64,000 nt of DNA from Adiantum capillus-veneris (GCA_014529385.2 CM043967.1:82218278-82282277); one strand, 5' to 3'; positions 36,575 through 48,268 are shown, counted from the first letter of the stretch. The notes: generated from the sequence alone by a model not told the origin. Numbers and translations are program-made.

Positions 36575-37053
36575 TGCTCTACAGCCGGAGGCGTGGCTGC
36601 CTTGCAAAATACCCAAAACAACACACTGCTAATCATAAACGAATGAATCCACATACCTGACACCTCACATAGAACATGATCAACGATGCATGCGAACACA
36701 GCGAGAGAGAAGAAGAGAACATACACAGACACACTCCCTAGAGCGGAGTGCTATGCGTGGCACAGCAAGAGAGAAGAGAAGAGAGGAGAGAAGAATGCAC
36801 AGACACTGGGTGCAATCTCCCCCCGTGCAAGAGTGACCATTTCCCTCTTGCACGTATTTGTTATATAGATTTCTTGAATGGTCAAATTGGTTACAAACTA
36901 GCCGGCCGGTCATAAATGGCCAAAGCTCATAAAAGAGGACTTGAATAACAGAATGCACATAAAATATGATATCCTTTTGCAATAGCTTAGCTCGGTCAAG
37001 CCTTTTCCACCTGTCACAGCTGCAATAAATAATAAGATATCAATTCCATAACA
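36575..37053 (-). repeat. 3' LTR of N2
   Basis: Matches 41868-42356 with about 28 substitutions and two small indels (about 6 per cent). Sense-strand TATA box CTATATAACA lies near 36858-36867, and the transcribed part is CT-rich. The purine stretch AACGGAGAGGTA next to 37054 is the PPT. Confidence 0.93.
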
Positions 37054-39337
37054 TACCTCTCCGTTGGAAAGCAACTGTCCTCGGTTGCAAAGATAAAAAT
37101 CTGCAAACAATACTTGTCAAAAACAATGATTAGTATGTTGTGTCAAAAACATCACATAAAAGAAAAATTTATGAAACGAAACAACATTAGCTTATGCCTG
37201 CCGTCATCCACATACTACCTATTCTAGTGTTCCATACCACTAGAATAAGCAGTTTATGTCATACCCTGATGAATCAGGATATCATTGGTCACACTCATCA
37301 TTAATCTCATAATGTCAAGTCTCATCACATAAACACTGCCATAATAATCACCAGATACCAAATCCCAATCCAATTCCAATTCCACAATATAAGTCCAAAT
37401 CCAAATCACCTTCATTATGTACCCGGGTAACAAAATCATACCAGTTACAGTGGTGGCCAGCCATTGCAGTATGATTTTGTGATTGGTGTTGCCTAAATCG
37501 GCGAATCTACACCAATATGACGTGCTGCCTAAATCGGCGAATCTGCACTAATGCGGCCTAAATCGACAAATCTACATTTGATATTGTTTAAAAAAGCATG
37601 AATTTGCAATTTATCAATGTGGTGTCTAAATTGGCGGATCTGCACCAAGATGAGTATCTACACACTGCCTAAATCGGCGAATATGTGTGTTGGTGACCAA
37701 TGGACTAGGCTAGACATAAAAATATTAGCTTTCTGTGTGACACCACTTTGGAGTATATCAAAGTACTTACAAATTGTTGTTCAGTATCCCAAAGCACCTT
37801 AGCTCACCAAAGTAACTACATAGCTTATTGACAAATCATCTCGATAAAAATTCATGTGTGTGGCGAGCATGAGGGTCTTGTAATATTTCAACTCATGTGT
37901 TGAGCATCGTAAATCTTGTACTACTTGAAATTATGTTCTTGTAAACACCATTTTCTATCCCATCATTTGTGTCTCAATACATACTTGAAATTAGAAAGCA
38001 AACGGTTCAATTTATTTTGTTAGAATACTCAGCTCATGTGCTAGGTGAGAGTGTGAGATTTCTAGAAAATAAGCACACAAAATTGCAATATTGCTACCTG
38101 CATTGTTCAAAATCAAACAATATTAAAATGAGGTTGTGTTGGGCAATTAGCACGAGGTATTGGTTAAGGATGTCCTTGCTTTAAGATTTACGAATTGTAC
38201 ATAGTTAGAAAATTCTGACTATTTATATGAGATAAAAGGAAAGGACCTATGAGTAATGTGGAAGGATTCTTTGCCTTAATGTGACCCAAGGCATGTACAA
38301 ATTTAATTGTATCCACTTTTATTTTTATTCTTACTACAGGCGGCAAGCAGAAAAATGAGTAGCAAATACATTATGCAAAAACCACTAAGGAAAAAATTAT
38401 CACTGCCTAGCCAAAACTATAATAATGATTTGATATAATTCCATATCGTGTTGTGTCGATGAGCCTAATCGTCCCAGATTGCGCAGCCCCGTGGATACCT
38501 TGCAGTCGATGAGTATTTGACTTCATCAACCAAGGTCTAGGATCGTGATTATCGTCTCTAATTTTAATGTGGTCATCAATTTTTGAATTGACCAATGATG
38601 GTCATGGAACCTACGTAAGGTGATGATTTTTATAATTATGATTAGTATTATTTTAAATTTGTTTATGCTACCACATCTAGAATATGCAACAATAGAACAC
38701 CGGAGTTGATGATAAAAAATACAAGCACATATGCTTACGAAGGATAGCATGACTTCCTTAATGTATTAACTGTCTGCGAAAAGCTTATGAGACCAAATTG
38801 ATATAATCCTTATGGATCCAATACAATGTCTAGGTACAAAAAAAAATGTAGTATAACAAAAGATTGAAAAAATCTTCATCAGCGTCGGTGTCAATGCCTG
38901 AGGATGCTATACGTTGGGCATCGTCTGAGAAAGTATTGCAACGGTCACTACATAGCTTCGTCGATGTCTACTGTGGTAGCTAGTCATTCTCGGAGGGAGA
39001 AGAGAGATAGAGCAAAAATGAAATGAAATGATATATTACCCGGCTTCAAAAGGCCAAAATGCCAAAATGCCAAACTGAGATAATCCATGTGAATTGAATC
39101 CAATGTCTGCATACAAAATACAATGGCAAGACTAAAGTTTTTTTTTTTTAAATGTGGAAAAAAAAGCCTTGCAGCAGTCGCTCAAGAGCATTGTCGATGG
39201 TCGCCAATTGCATGAGGGGGAGGCTTCCGTATCAGATGAAGAGAGAGCACCACTGGCTGAGGGGGGGTAAGTTGCAGGTTATCATGAAGGAACGAATGCT
39301 ACAGAGAACGAAGCATGTGCACGTCGCGATCGAGGAG

Positions 39338-39339
<2 letters not shown>
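37054..39339. other. N2 internal region, 3' part
   Basis: No recognised gene. It contains the short interspersed repeats at 37491-37690. Otherwise AT-rich. Confidence 0.5.
37491..37690. repeat. Five imperfect copies of a 20-bp motif
   Basis: GCCTAAATCGGCGAATCTGC-like copies start near 37491, 37527, 37556, 37623 and 37667, separated by 15-45 bases. All are in the same orientation. Role unknown. Confidence 0.75.
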
Positions 39340-39385
<46 letters not shown>

Positions 39386-39386
39386 T
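39340..39386. repeat. (CT)n(CA)n microsatellite
   Basis: Compound dinucleotide run, directly downstream of the N2 coding-like segment. Confidence 0.95.
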
Positions 39387-39422
39387 AAATTCTCATATGC
39401 AGCTCAATGTGATGATTGATGT

Positions 39423-40220
39423 TTACGCTACGTAGAAGCCATGATCTTCATGCTGACAAACTCTCAATTCATACTCACGAGTACTTAGGGCTTTATGCAA
39501 GTGAGCAAGCTGAGCTGTATAAATGAACTTACTTCCTCTGGAGACCCCGCCTCTTGTTGCATCAATCACACCATAGCCTGGTTTCTTAGAGAACCACGCC
39601 CAGGCAGTGAAAAGGTAGATGGCACATTGTAGATCAGCACAATTTCCCTTATACTCCACAAGAGGGGCAACATTGTGAAGTAGCGATATGGAGACTTCGT
39701 ATTGGTAAGTGTTGATCCAATTGGTGCGAACGATGACTCGACAGTCTTATCCTTGACAGTGAAGTGCCTTTTCATGGCTTGTCGCTTGGTCCATCCGGCG
39801 GAGCTGGAATTTGCAGCAGCAAAATCAATGAGCTCCCACAAATGATGTACGCAATGGCTCATGTTTTGCCAGTCATCAATGTTGTCATCAAATATGTCAA
39901 TGTGAGTGTCAGTCTCTTCCCAGTTCACCTTGCCTCTGGGGTTGTGAACATGCAGCCTTGTCTTGTTGCGCCAATGCCGTTCATCCGGCGCGCCGATCTT
40001 GATCAAAAGCAGATAGAACCATTTTTCATATACATAATAATCAGCATTGAATGGGTTGGATAGGTTATCTCCTTGTGTGACAGGAGGTTGACAATTTCCT
40101 GAGTATTGGATGGCCGCCAGCGACCAAGAAGGGGCTGGGAGATGTTTCTAAAAATTTGAATCATATTGCTGCTTCAGTTGTTGATGAGACTCGGCGTCAT
40201 GCAAGAGATAGAGGGAGGGC
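39423..40220 (-). pseudogene. Unrecognised coding-like segment carried by N2
   Basis: About 260 residues read well on the minus strand in two successive frames. The first runs from about 40220 (SHQQLKQQYDSNF, then NADYYVYEKWFYLLLIKIG, HVHNPRGKVNWEETDTHIDI, MSHCVHHLWELIDF). It contains one TAG near 40150 where Gln fits. Near 39730-39745 the better frame changes by one base and continues as VRTNWINTYQYEVSISLL, EYKGNCADLQCAIYLFTAWA and DATRGGVSRGSKFIY to a TAA at 39423. The composition is that of a real globular protein, not of GAG or POL. A frameshift or a short intron could explain the change. I do not recognise the family. Likely a transduplicated host gene or a novel element gene. Confidence 0.45.
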
Positions 40221-41854
40221 GGAACGAGTGAGAGAGAGAGCGAGTGTCAAGGACTATGACTCCTGGCCGGCAACTTCTCTGTACACTTGATTCGCCTGCT
40301 CGTCCTATAGCACCGAAAGTGTGAGACCCCCTTGCTGGCAGCATCTCCATGTTGAATATTGTAAGCTTGTAGAGGTAGTACTCTACCATCAACCCATTGC
40401 AGCATTCTCTGGGCATGCAGTATAAGCATTGTTGGTTTGTACGCATTCGTGCTTGATTACATAAGGAAGCAGCCCTGCTTGTTAGGCCCATAGTCTTGGG
40501 TGCTTATGTGTTTGTCTGCATGCTGCTTGCTTTGCCCTTTGTGGGTGTGTGGTTTTGGGTGCAATGAGAAAAGTAGGGTGCAGACCTCAGTTTGCACAGC
40601 CCAGTGTTGGCATCCAGCAACTGAGGAGGGAGAGGGTAACGTGCAAGGGTGCGGGTGTGTCCAACAACCGAGACATAAAGAGAATGTAATGTTTACTGGC
40701 TGAGGACACGACCAAGAGAGAGAGTCACCCTTTTGCAACTCTGCATGGTGGCCAAGCAGGCGACGGGAGGTCACCACAGAGAACCACTACTTTGTGTGGT
40801 GTGTGTGAGTTGTGATGGACAAAGTGTGGAGAGGGAGAGAGTGCGGTTGCGACTGGCGAAATGTATGGCTGCGGGTCAAGCAGGGAGAGATAGGGGTAAC
40901 GGCGGACTCCAGTGGCGAGAGAGTTAATTCGTGTGGCTGCATGTTATCGCAACTGCAGATATTGAGAGGGAGAGGAAGAGGGTTTGGTTGGCGGGAAAAG
41001 GGGGAAGGGATTGGTTGGGGATCAAGCAGGGAGAGGGAAAACTGACGGCCCACAACAGTGGGAGAGAGAGAAAATCAGATTCGCTGGTGGTTGTGAATGC
41101 GATGAGTCGTTATTGGTTGCTACCATCTGGGGGTTGCATGGGGCCGTAGCTACCAACAGTGTTGCCGTTTCGGCCTGCTGCTGACATCCCTGTGCCTATG
41201 CTCGGAACCTGCGGCTACTGCATATCGTCCTCATAATGCTGTGCAGACGGGGCTCGCTCCCATCTTGCATCCTTTATTTTTGAAAATAAGTAGTGCATTA
41301 TTATTATTAATATTTTCCTTAGTGATATTTCCCGTGATATATTCTTGAATGTTGGTGTTGGGGGGTCCCTTGAGACGGAGCTATGAATTCTCTTTACCAT
41401 ATCCATTACAAGGTTTTCTATGTTTGCCTCCTACGTTGAGGGAAGAGATGAGAAATATATATATGTATATATGTATGTGTACACCTATTTCGATTTAAAT
41501 TTATGCTGGAGCTCCTCTTGTATGTCTTTGATTCACCTATGATCTTAAAACATTGATTTTATTTTTTTATATTTTTTCTTCTTCTTCTTCTTCTTCGTCT
41601 ACTGTACACATTTCCGATAAAACTAAGAGTTTCTCTTTATCAACTACGTACACTAGCTACGTTGATATTATTAGTATTATTATTAAGAGTGTTAAACACT
41701 ATGTTGACAATGTTTAGGTTTGTCTTAGGAGATTTGTATTAATCACATACATACAATTTCAAGCGAGAAAAAATAAGTTTAAGAAGCATGACTTATCTTT
41801 GTTCATAGCAATCTCCATAGCCATCACCGTTGCAAGCACAAGAGCATAGCCACA
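40221..41854 (-). other. N2 leader region
   Basis: Between the PBS and the coding-like segment. GA-rich patches around 40700-41070 give overlapping ORFs on both strands that I read as compositional. A (TTC)n tract lies at about 41577-41597. Confidence 0.45.
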
Positions 41855-41866
41855 ACTCTGATACCA
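41855..41866 (-). promoter_or_regulatory. Primer binding site of N2
   Basis: The minus strand reads TGGTATCAGAGT, one base different at the 3' end from the initiator-tRNA PBS, one base inside the LTR. Confidence 0.85.
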
Positions 41867-41867
41867 C

Positions 41868-42356
41868 TGCTACAGCCGGAGGCGTGGCTGCCCTGCAAAA
41901 TACCCAAAACAACACACTGCTAATCATAAATGAATGAATCCCCATACCTGACGCCTTGCATAGAACATGATCAACGATGCACGCGAACAGAGCGAGAGAG
42001 CGCGCGAGAGAGAAGAAGAGACCATACACAGGCACACCTCCTAGAGCGGAGTGCTACGCGTGGCACAGTGAGAGAGAAGAGAAGAGAGGAGAGAAGAATA
42101 CATAGACACTGGGTGCAATCTCCCTCTGTGCAAGAGTGACCATTTCCCTCTTGCATGTATTTGTTATATAGATTTCTTGAATGGTCAAATTGGTTACAAA
42201 CCGGCCGGCCGGTCATAAATGGCCAAAGCTCATAAAAGAGCACTTGAATAATAGAATGCACATAAAATATGATATCCTTTTGCAATAGCTTAGCTCGGTC
42301 GAGCCTTTTCCACTTGTCATAGCTACAATAAATAATAAGATATCAATTCCATAACA
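41868..42356 (-). repeat. 5' LTR of N2
   Basis: Starts TGCTACAGCCGG and ends ATTCCATAACA. TATA box on the sense strand near 42165-42174. Differs from the 3' LTR by a GCGCGCGAGAG insertion near 42000. Confidence 0.93.
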
Positions 42357-42361
42357 CCCCC

Positions 42362-44269
42362 TCCATCTGTACGTAGGCATTTAATTTGATAACCATTCTC
42401 TTTCTCAACCATAACTTTGAACTTCAAGAATACCTCAAAAGACTCTGACTTTGCCTTTAGAAAGTAAACCCATGTCATTCTGTTGTAATCATCCGTAAAT
42501 TTGATAAAATATCGACAACCATTTGGTGTAGCATGATCACAAGGTCCCCAAATATCTGAATGAACAATTTCCAAAGGACTTTGGCTAATTCTCCCCCTCT
42601 TTGGAAATGGTAAACGAGATTGCTTTCCAAATTTACAAGCTTCACAAACATGATCGAAATTCAATCTTCCAAACTTTGGTAATCCACGTACAATTTGATT
42701 TGATTGCATATGCTTTAGTCTTCTAAAATTGACATGACCAATCCTCTTATTCCATAACTCTGCCCAATTATCTTGAGTGGCTGATTTGTTTGCATACATA
42801 CCACTGTGTAAACATGGATCTCCAGCTTCCAATGAGAACAAGCGACCTTTCTTTCTTCCACGTGCCAATATCTTGCCTGGTCTGCCTTTGTGAAACTCCT
42901 CTATGAAGTAGCCATAACGATTAAACCGGACTTGCAACCCTTGATCTGTCATTTGTCCAAATGATGCCAAATTCTTTGTGATTGAAGGCCCATATAGAAC
43001 ATCTCCCAATGTGTTGTATGTACCGTATTTTTCTAGCAATGGAACTAAACCAACATGCATAATCCAATGCATAGTATCATCACCTGTAGCGTCAAACTCA
43101 TCCTCTTCTAACTTCTCTTTTCTGTCAAACCATTCACCATGATATGTCATATGATTTGTGGCATCACTATCTAAATACCAATCATCTGTATGATGTGGCT
43201 CCACCATGCTTCCAACAACGTGCTCCATAGGAAATAAATGTCCACTCGATCTATTGTCATATATATTTTGATCATGAGGATTGTATCCAACAAAGTTTCC
43301 TCCATGTCTGCCATAACCTCGGCCTCTTCCACCACGATCACGATTTTGATTTAGCCTTGTGTAACATTCTCTTTCAAAGTGACCATAAATGCCACATCTG
43401 TTACAATTTCCATCTCTTTGAGGATGTACAAATCGTCCACCTCCACATCCACGAGTTCGGGCTCTCCCCCTGCCTCTTTGGCTATAATCATTGTAACTTT
43501 GACTTTGTTGGTTTTTCCATTGACCTCTTCTAGCATTGTTTCCAGGACCATAGTTTCCTCTTCCACCTCTATTGTTTCCACGACCTCTAGAGTAAAAAAC
43601 CTGATCTCTGGAATTGTTATTTGATGTAGAAGGACCTGACTTGCCTAACTTCACCCCTTCTTGCAAACAAAGGTTTACTAACTCTTCAAAATCAGGCATG
43701 TGTCCTCAAACATATATAGATGTATCCAATGACTTGTATTCCGGTCCCAAACCATTCAATGTCACTGAAACTAAGTCATCATCTGGAACTTCAACATTAA
43801 TGCTCGCAAGATCTTCCTGTATTTGCTTTATCTCTGTCACATAATCTGATATGGATCTATTTCCTCACCATACACAATGTAACCTTTGCTTCAAGTGAAC
43901 TTTTCGTGGTTCTGTATTGGAGTTGTTCATTCTTGCTAGTATCTCCCATGCTTCCTTTGGAGACTGAGCCTTCTTCACATGTGGTATAAAGAAGTCACTA
44001 ATGCATAGTGAAATCCAATGCATCACTTTCCTTGAATTCTCGATCCACTTCTTGTAAGCTTGTACTCCTGCTTGCCATGTTTTACGTGCTTCAACATTCG
44101 CTCTATTTGGTTCCAAACTAACCTCGGGACACTCTTGTTCACCTGTAATATAATCCCATAAACCTTTTCCCATGATAAAGTTCTCCATCCTGTAAGACCA
44201 TATACTGTAGTTCTCTCTCGTCAGCTTCTCTCCAACAATCTGTGTGACTTGAGTTGAACTTTCTGCCAT
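42362..44269 (-). pseudogene. C1 GAG, protease and integrase N-terminal half
   Basis: ATG at 44267-44269 (MAESSTQVTQIV). The UBN2-type GAG reads NYSIWSYRMENFIMGKGLW, AWEILARMNNSNTEPRKVHL and VTLNGLGPEYKSLD. An RG-rich nucleocapsid carries a CX2CX4HX4C knuckle (CNRCGIYGHFEREC) near 43370-43410. The protease motif is WYLDSDATNHMT, so the active-site DSG has become DSD. The integrase zinc module starts WNKRIGHVNF (first His replaced by Asn) with CEACKFGKQ, then FTDDYNRMTWVYF holds the first catalytic Asp. Two TGA stops lie near 43845 and 43705. The frame is cut at 42361 by N2 and continues at 36574. Confidence 0.88.
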
Positions 44270-45147
44270 CTTCACTCTCTCAATTTCTTCCAAAGGATTT
44301 TGACAAAATTTCGGCAGAGGTTCGTTTGTATTTGGACAATATCTCAAGTGACAATCTCAACCAAAGTGCTCCTAAACACTGACAGAAAATCTCTCACTGC
44401 CAAGGGAAAATCCACTAACTCACTTTGCCACAGACTGACTCAATACTATGCATAAATACTCTAAAACAATGTCCACATGGACCTGTATGCAAATGCAATC
44501 CATACGCTGTCCTGTACCACATATCCATACATCCACCTTCTTCCCATAGTCGTAAACGACATATAAAGTCTTTCGCAGGGCCAGTTGGGGGTTCGCTCCA
44601 GTACCTAATCCACCTTGCCAAGGTACCAAAGCTCCCAAGGAAAGGCTTCAACTAAACGCACTTGACCCTCACAAAGGCTGCAGTTTTCCAAAATACATTA
44701 ACCGCATATCCATACATAACCACAAAGTACTCAATTTGACAATATAACCGTCTTAACTTCTTCCCACAACCTTTCTTACATAGGCGGCTGTCAATAACGG
44801 ACCCACAACAACCAAACATAATCTTCGATAACACAATATCATGATGCAAAATCTCTATGTCGCTCTCCAAAACCTGTGTAAATGTTGAATTCTTCACCTG
44901 TAACCTGTAAATCTACTATCGAGTGCAAAACTGGAAATATCCTATACTTGTGTGAGCTGGATGTTTGCTATAGATTTTGGCAAATCTGAGTATGCCAATG
45001 TGTCTAGAATTCCCAAAAACATAAAGATAGACCCCTGGATCACTGTATTCCGAGTTCAAATGAGGGAGTTATGACCAAAAACCTCTCTTTTTTGTTGTTT
45101 TCCAGAGTTGTGGAAATCTGTGTATTGACTGTAGCTCCTTAAACTGA
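44270..45147 (-). other. C1 leader
   Basis: Untranslated region between PBS and GAG. Overlapping short ORFs without family features. Confidence 0.6.
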
Positions 45148-45159
45148 GCTCTGATACCA
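45148..45159 (-). promoter_or_regulatory. Primer binding site of C1
   Basis: The minus strand reads TGGTATCAGAGC, exact initiator-tRNA-Met PBS, three bases inside the LTR. Confidence 0.92.
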
Positions 45160-45162
45160 CTT

Positions 45163-45396
45163 TGTAGAGTATGCAGGTGATGGAGAAGGTAGAAAAGAAG
45201 ATTACGCACACACACCAACACACATCGAAACACACACACACACACACAATCGTTACCGTGCAGCAACCATTCAACATGCTGCTCTCCTCTACTTCTCTTT
45301 TAACTATTATCCAAAGTATATTTACAACATAGTATAGTCATTTTCTAGCCGCCCATAGCACAATGGACATATTATTTAACATTATATTCTTTAACA
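45163..45396 (-). repeat. 5' LTR of C1
   Basis: Pairs with 33893-34121. The CA microsatellite is four bases longer here. Confidence 0.92.
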
Positions 45397-45401
45397 AACT
45401 T

Positions 45402-45910
45402 CTCATCCAACTATTGGCATCATGCCATACCCGGATTATGGCCGATTTTCAATAAAATACCGCAGGTAATTTACCCGGCCGGGCAAAAATAAAACAAACC
45501 CATTCATCCCTTATTCCTCGGGCATAAATGACCTAGGTATAACAACTTGACGGTTGCGCTTCCCTAGCCGAAAAGGGCCAATCTCCGACAAGTTCCCCAA
45601 GAGAATCGTCTCAATGGGCCAGCCTTTCAATCAAGTTGACCCCAAGAGGATCCATCTTGGTTCCCGATCATTTCCAGACAATCTTGAAAACTCCTAGTTA
45701 AATCTATGTTTAGCAATGGGCTATCCCTATCACCTCTCAGGATTACTTTTAAACTCCTAGTTAATAATCTCCAGGTTCATTCATTTATCAACCTTAATTC
45801 CTACTTTCATAAATTATGTACCAGCCAAGTTTATTTAGAAAATACAAGCGAGTTTTTGCCATAGGCATTTGATGGTTAATGTCTCTTAAAAAATGGAAAC
45901 TTTTTAAGTT
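45402..45910. other. Flank of C1, no gene recognised
   Basis: Continues the sequence interrupted by C1. No coding features. Confidence 0.4.
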
Positions 45911-46960
45911 CAATCCCCGTGAAGCTAAACTTTATGATGCGTAGATACTCTTATCACTTAACCCTAATTGCAAGGTTTCCATTAAAGCTTAAAACCTAAA
46001 AATGCAAGGTAACCACTAAAGCTTACATCTAAGTGCAAAGTTACCATTAAATCTTAGCTTATGAGTGCAAATCTACCTTTGAAGCTTAACTTTATGATGC
46101 ATAGATACTCTTATCACTTAACCCTAATTGCAAGGTTTCCATTAAAGCTTAAAACCTAAAAATGCAAGGTAATCACTAAAGCTTACATCTAAGTGCAAAG
46201 TTACCATTAAAGCTTAGCTTAAGAGTACAAATCTACCTTTGAAGCTTAACTTTATGATGCGTAGATACTCTTATCACTTAACCCTAATTGCAAGGTTTCC
46301 ATTAAAGCTTAAGACCTAAACATGCAAGGTAATCACTAAAGCTTACATCTAAGTGTAAAGTTACCAATAAATCTTAGCTTATGAGCGCAAATATACCGTT
46401 GAAGCTTAACTTTATGATGCGTAGATACTCTTATCATTTAACCCTAATTGCAAGGTTTCCATTAAATCTTAAAACCTAAAAATGCAAGGTAATCACTAAA
46501 GCTTACATCTAAGTGCAAAGTTACCATTAAAGCTTAACTTAAGAGTACAAATCTACCTTTGAAGCTTAACTTTATGATGCGTAGATACTCTTATCACTTA
46601 ACCCTAATTACAAGGTTTCTATTAGAGCTTAAAATCTAAAAATGCAAGTTAACCACTAAATCTTACATCTAAGTGCAAAGTTACCATTAAATCTTAGCTT
46701 ACGAGTCCAAATCTATCTTTGAAGATTAACTTTAGGATGCATAGATACTCTTATCACTTAACCCTAATGCAAGGTTTCCATTAAAGCTTAAAACCTAAAA
46801 ATGCAAGGTAATCACTAAAGCTTACATTTAAGTGCAAATTTACCATTAAAGCTAAGCTTACGAGTGAAAATATACCTTTGAAGAGTAATTTAATGATGCA
46901 TAACTACCATTAATACTTAACTCTAATTCCAAGGTTTCCATTAAAGCTTGAGCCTAAAAT
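45911..46960. repeat. 160-bp satellite array, six full units plus partials
   Basis: The block TTTATGATGC(G/A)TAGATACTC recurs at 45931, 46091, 46251, 46411, 46571 and 46731 (variant), exactly 160 bases apart, with a diverged copy near 46890. Within each unit about five subunits of about 32 bp can be aligned, most beginning TGCAA(G/A) and several containing AAGCTTA. The array therefore has a higher-order structure built by amplification of a short unit. It lies left of an LTR edge at 47824 and may be part of a Ty3 LTR. No ORF. Confidence 0.92.
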
Positions 46961-47352
46961 GATGCACATAAACCTTTATAGTATTAAAACACATGGATTT
47001 TTGAATCCTACTAGAAATGAAGATTACCTCCTCTAAGAAAGAGGGAAGTGGGATTGAAGTCCTTCTTGAAGAGATGTGAGACTCAAGGAGGACGGAAAGG
47101 GATTTAGGATGAAGAGGAAGGAGAGAGGAGCTTCTTCACAAACCCCTCAAGGGTTTGGTCTTCAAGAGAGGAAGAGAGGTGAGGGTTTGGACTTCAAGAG
47201 AGGGAGAGAGCAAGAGCAAGGTTTGATGGAAACCTTGAATTACTTGAGCATAATCTTGAGCATGGCAAATATGCAAGTAGCTTAACAATATGTGTGTGTA
47301 AAATTACAAAGGAGAGGGGGTGCTTATATAGGAAATGGTGGGTGGAATTCTT
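46961..47352. other. Purine-rich stretch between two tandem arrays
   Basis: A plus-strand ORF at 47076-47285 is Arg/Glu/Gly-rich and looks compositional. No family recognised. Confidence 0.35.
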
Positions 47353-47540
47353 TTCCCAATTCCTATTGGACCACAATTTCTCTTCTCAATTCCTATTGGA
47401 CCCCAATTCTCTTCTCAATTTCTATTGGACCCCAAATTCTCTTCTCAAATGCTATTGGACCCCAAATTATCTTCTCAAATGCTATTGGACCCCAATTCTC
47501 TTCTTAATTCCTATTGGACCCCAATTTTCTTCTTAGTTCT
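47353..47540. repeat. Minisatellite, about seven units of 29-31 bp
   Basis: Repeats of CTATTGGACCCCAATTCTCTTCTCAATTC with small length variation. The three-frame ORFs are a by-product of the repeat. Confidence 0.9.
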
Positions 47541-47799
47541 TATCCCTTAACTTTATCTTTCAATTAAGTTAGTCCCTTTTTCTCCTAGTTCTCGATCTAG
47601 ATCATTTCCCACGCGGCTTTTGATGAAGAAGTATAAAAATAATTTTAATCTTAAAGGAAAAATATAGGGATGACGTAATTTCTTATCTGAAATATCCTTT
47701 TCTTTTCATTCTGGAGTAAAGTCTCGTTGTCCGTATAACTTCTATGTCGGTCTTACTTGTTCTATATTATTTTCTAGGCCGAAAAATTTATGAATGGCT

Positions 47800-47865
47800 C
47801 TAGGGTTTAGGGAGGGACCTTACAAACTCCCCAACAAAAAGAAAGAGATGTCCTCAGCTCGGGAC
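47800..47865 (-). promoter_or_regulatory. LTR edge and purine tract of a chromovirus-like Ty3 element
   Basis: On the minus strand a TTTGTTGGGGAGTT purine-rich tract is followed by TGTAAGGTCCCTCCC, which looks like an LTR start at 47824. The preceding codons read RAEDISFFLLGS, similar to the end of a Ty3 polyprotein. A related sequence occurs at 50949-50990. The other LTR edge was not found. Confidence 0.4.
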
Positions 47866-48268
47866 ATACTTTAGAGAGTAAAAAGACTCAATCTTTGGTC
47901 AACTTATAATCCAAGATGGTCAGTAACTTTAGGGTATTTAGATTAAAGGACAGGGAAGCTCGTATGAACCTTGAATAATACACTTCTATTCCATTTTTAG
48001 CGCTGACTCAAAAGCATTAATGACTCGGGGTTACTTTAATTATTGAGTGTGATCTTACTCAACTAGGTATTTTTCCTTTGGTGTGACCGGATTGTGTTTC
48101 TCTTGTTAGGTCTGAAGAGCATTTCTTCACTTCGCTCTCTATCTAGCCTTAATACGCTTTGTAAAAATCTTACCATTCTTACCTAAACTTAATTCAACTT
48201 TTTCCTTCTTGAGCGTTGACTCATTTCACTATTAATATCATCCAACTGATACCATGTTCTTGATAGTT
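47866..48268. other. Non-coding stretch
   Basis: No gene recognised. Contains a PBS-like TGGTATCAGTTGG on the minus strand near 48245. Confidence 0.35.

Larger units (their letters stand above)
36575..42356 (-). mobile_element. N2, non-autonomous LTR retrotransposon nested in C1 integrase
   Basis: A 5.78-kb insertion with 479- and 489-bp LTRs, a plant PBS, and an exact 5-bp target duplication CCCCC at 36570-36574 and 42357-42361. It lies within the integrase codons for the second catalytic Asp region (RTDGGGEY), so reading across the empty site keeps the C1 frame. The internal 4.8 kb contains no GAG, protease, RT or integrase. This is the profile of a large retrotransposon derivative (LARD) mobilised in trans. 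It carries a coding-like segment at 39423-40220. Confidence 0.93.
33893..45396 (-). mobile_element. Ty1/copia element C1, with nested element N2 inside
   Basis: LTRs at 33893-34121 and 45163-45396 differ at about 13 positions plus two small indels. The flanks ACCTT (33888-33892) and AACTT (45397-45401) are a target duplication with one mismatch. PBS at 45148-45159. The coding order on the minus strand is GAG, protease, integrase, RT, RNase H. Without N2 (36575-42356) the element is about 5.7 kb. Only a few stops interrupt it, so it was complete until fairly recently. It is the host of N2 and so predates it. Confidence 0.92.

Noticed and set aside
45911-46960. Regular repeats of about 32 bases that might suggest a CRISPR array
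   Set aside because: The subunits are contiguous without unique spacers, diverge among themselves, and the context is a plant transposon region.
47294-47550. Three overlapping plus-strand ORFs of 71-80 codons with repeated IGPQ or LDPN motifs
   Set aside because: All three frames are open because the 29-31 base minisatellite lacks stops. No evidence for coding.
48240-48260. TGGTATCAGTTGG on the minus strand, like a PBS
   Set aside because: It diverges after nine bases, no GAG lies downstream on that strand and no LTR copy matches the flank.
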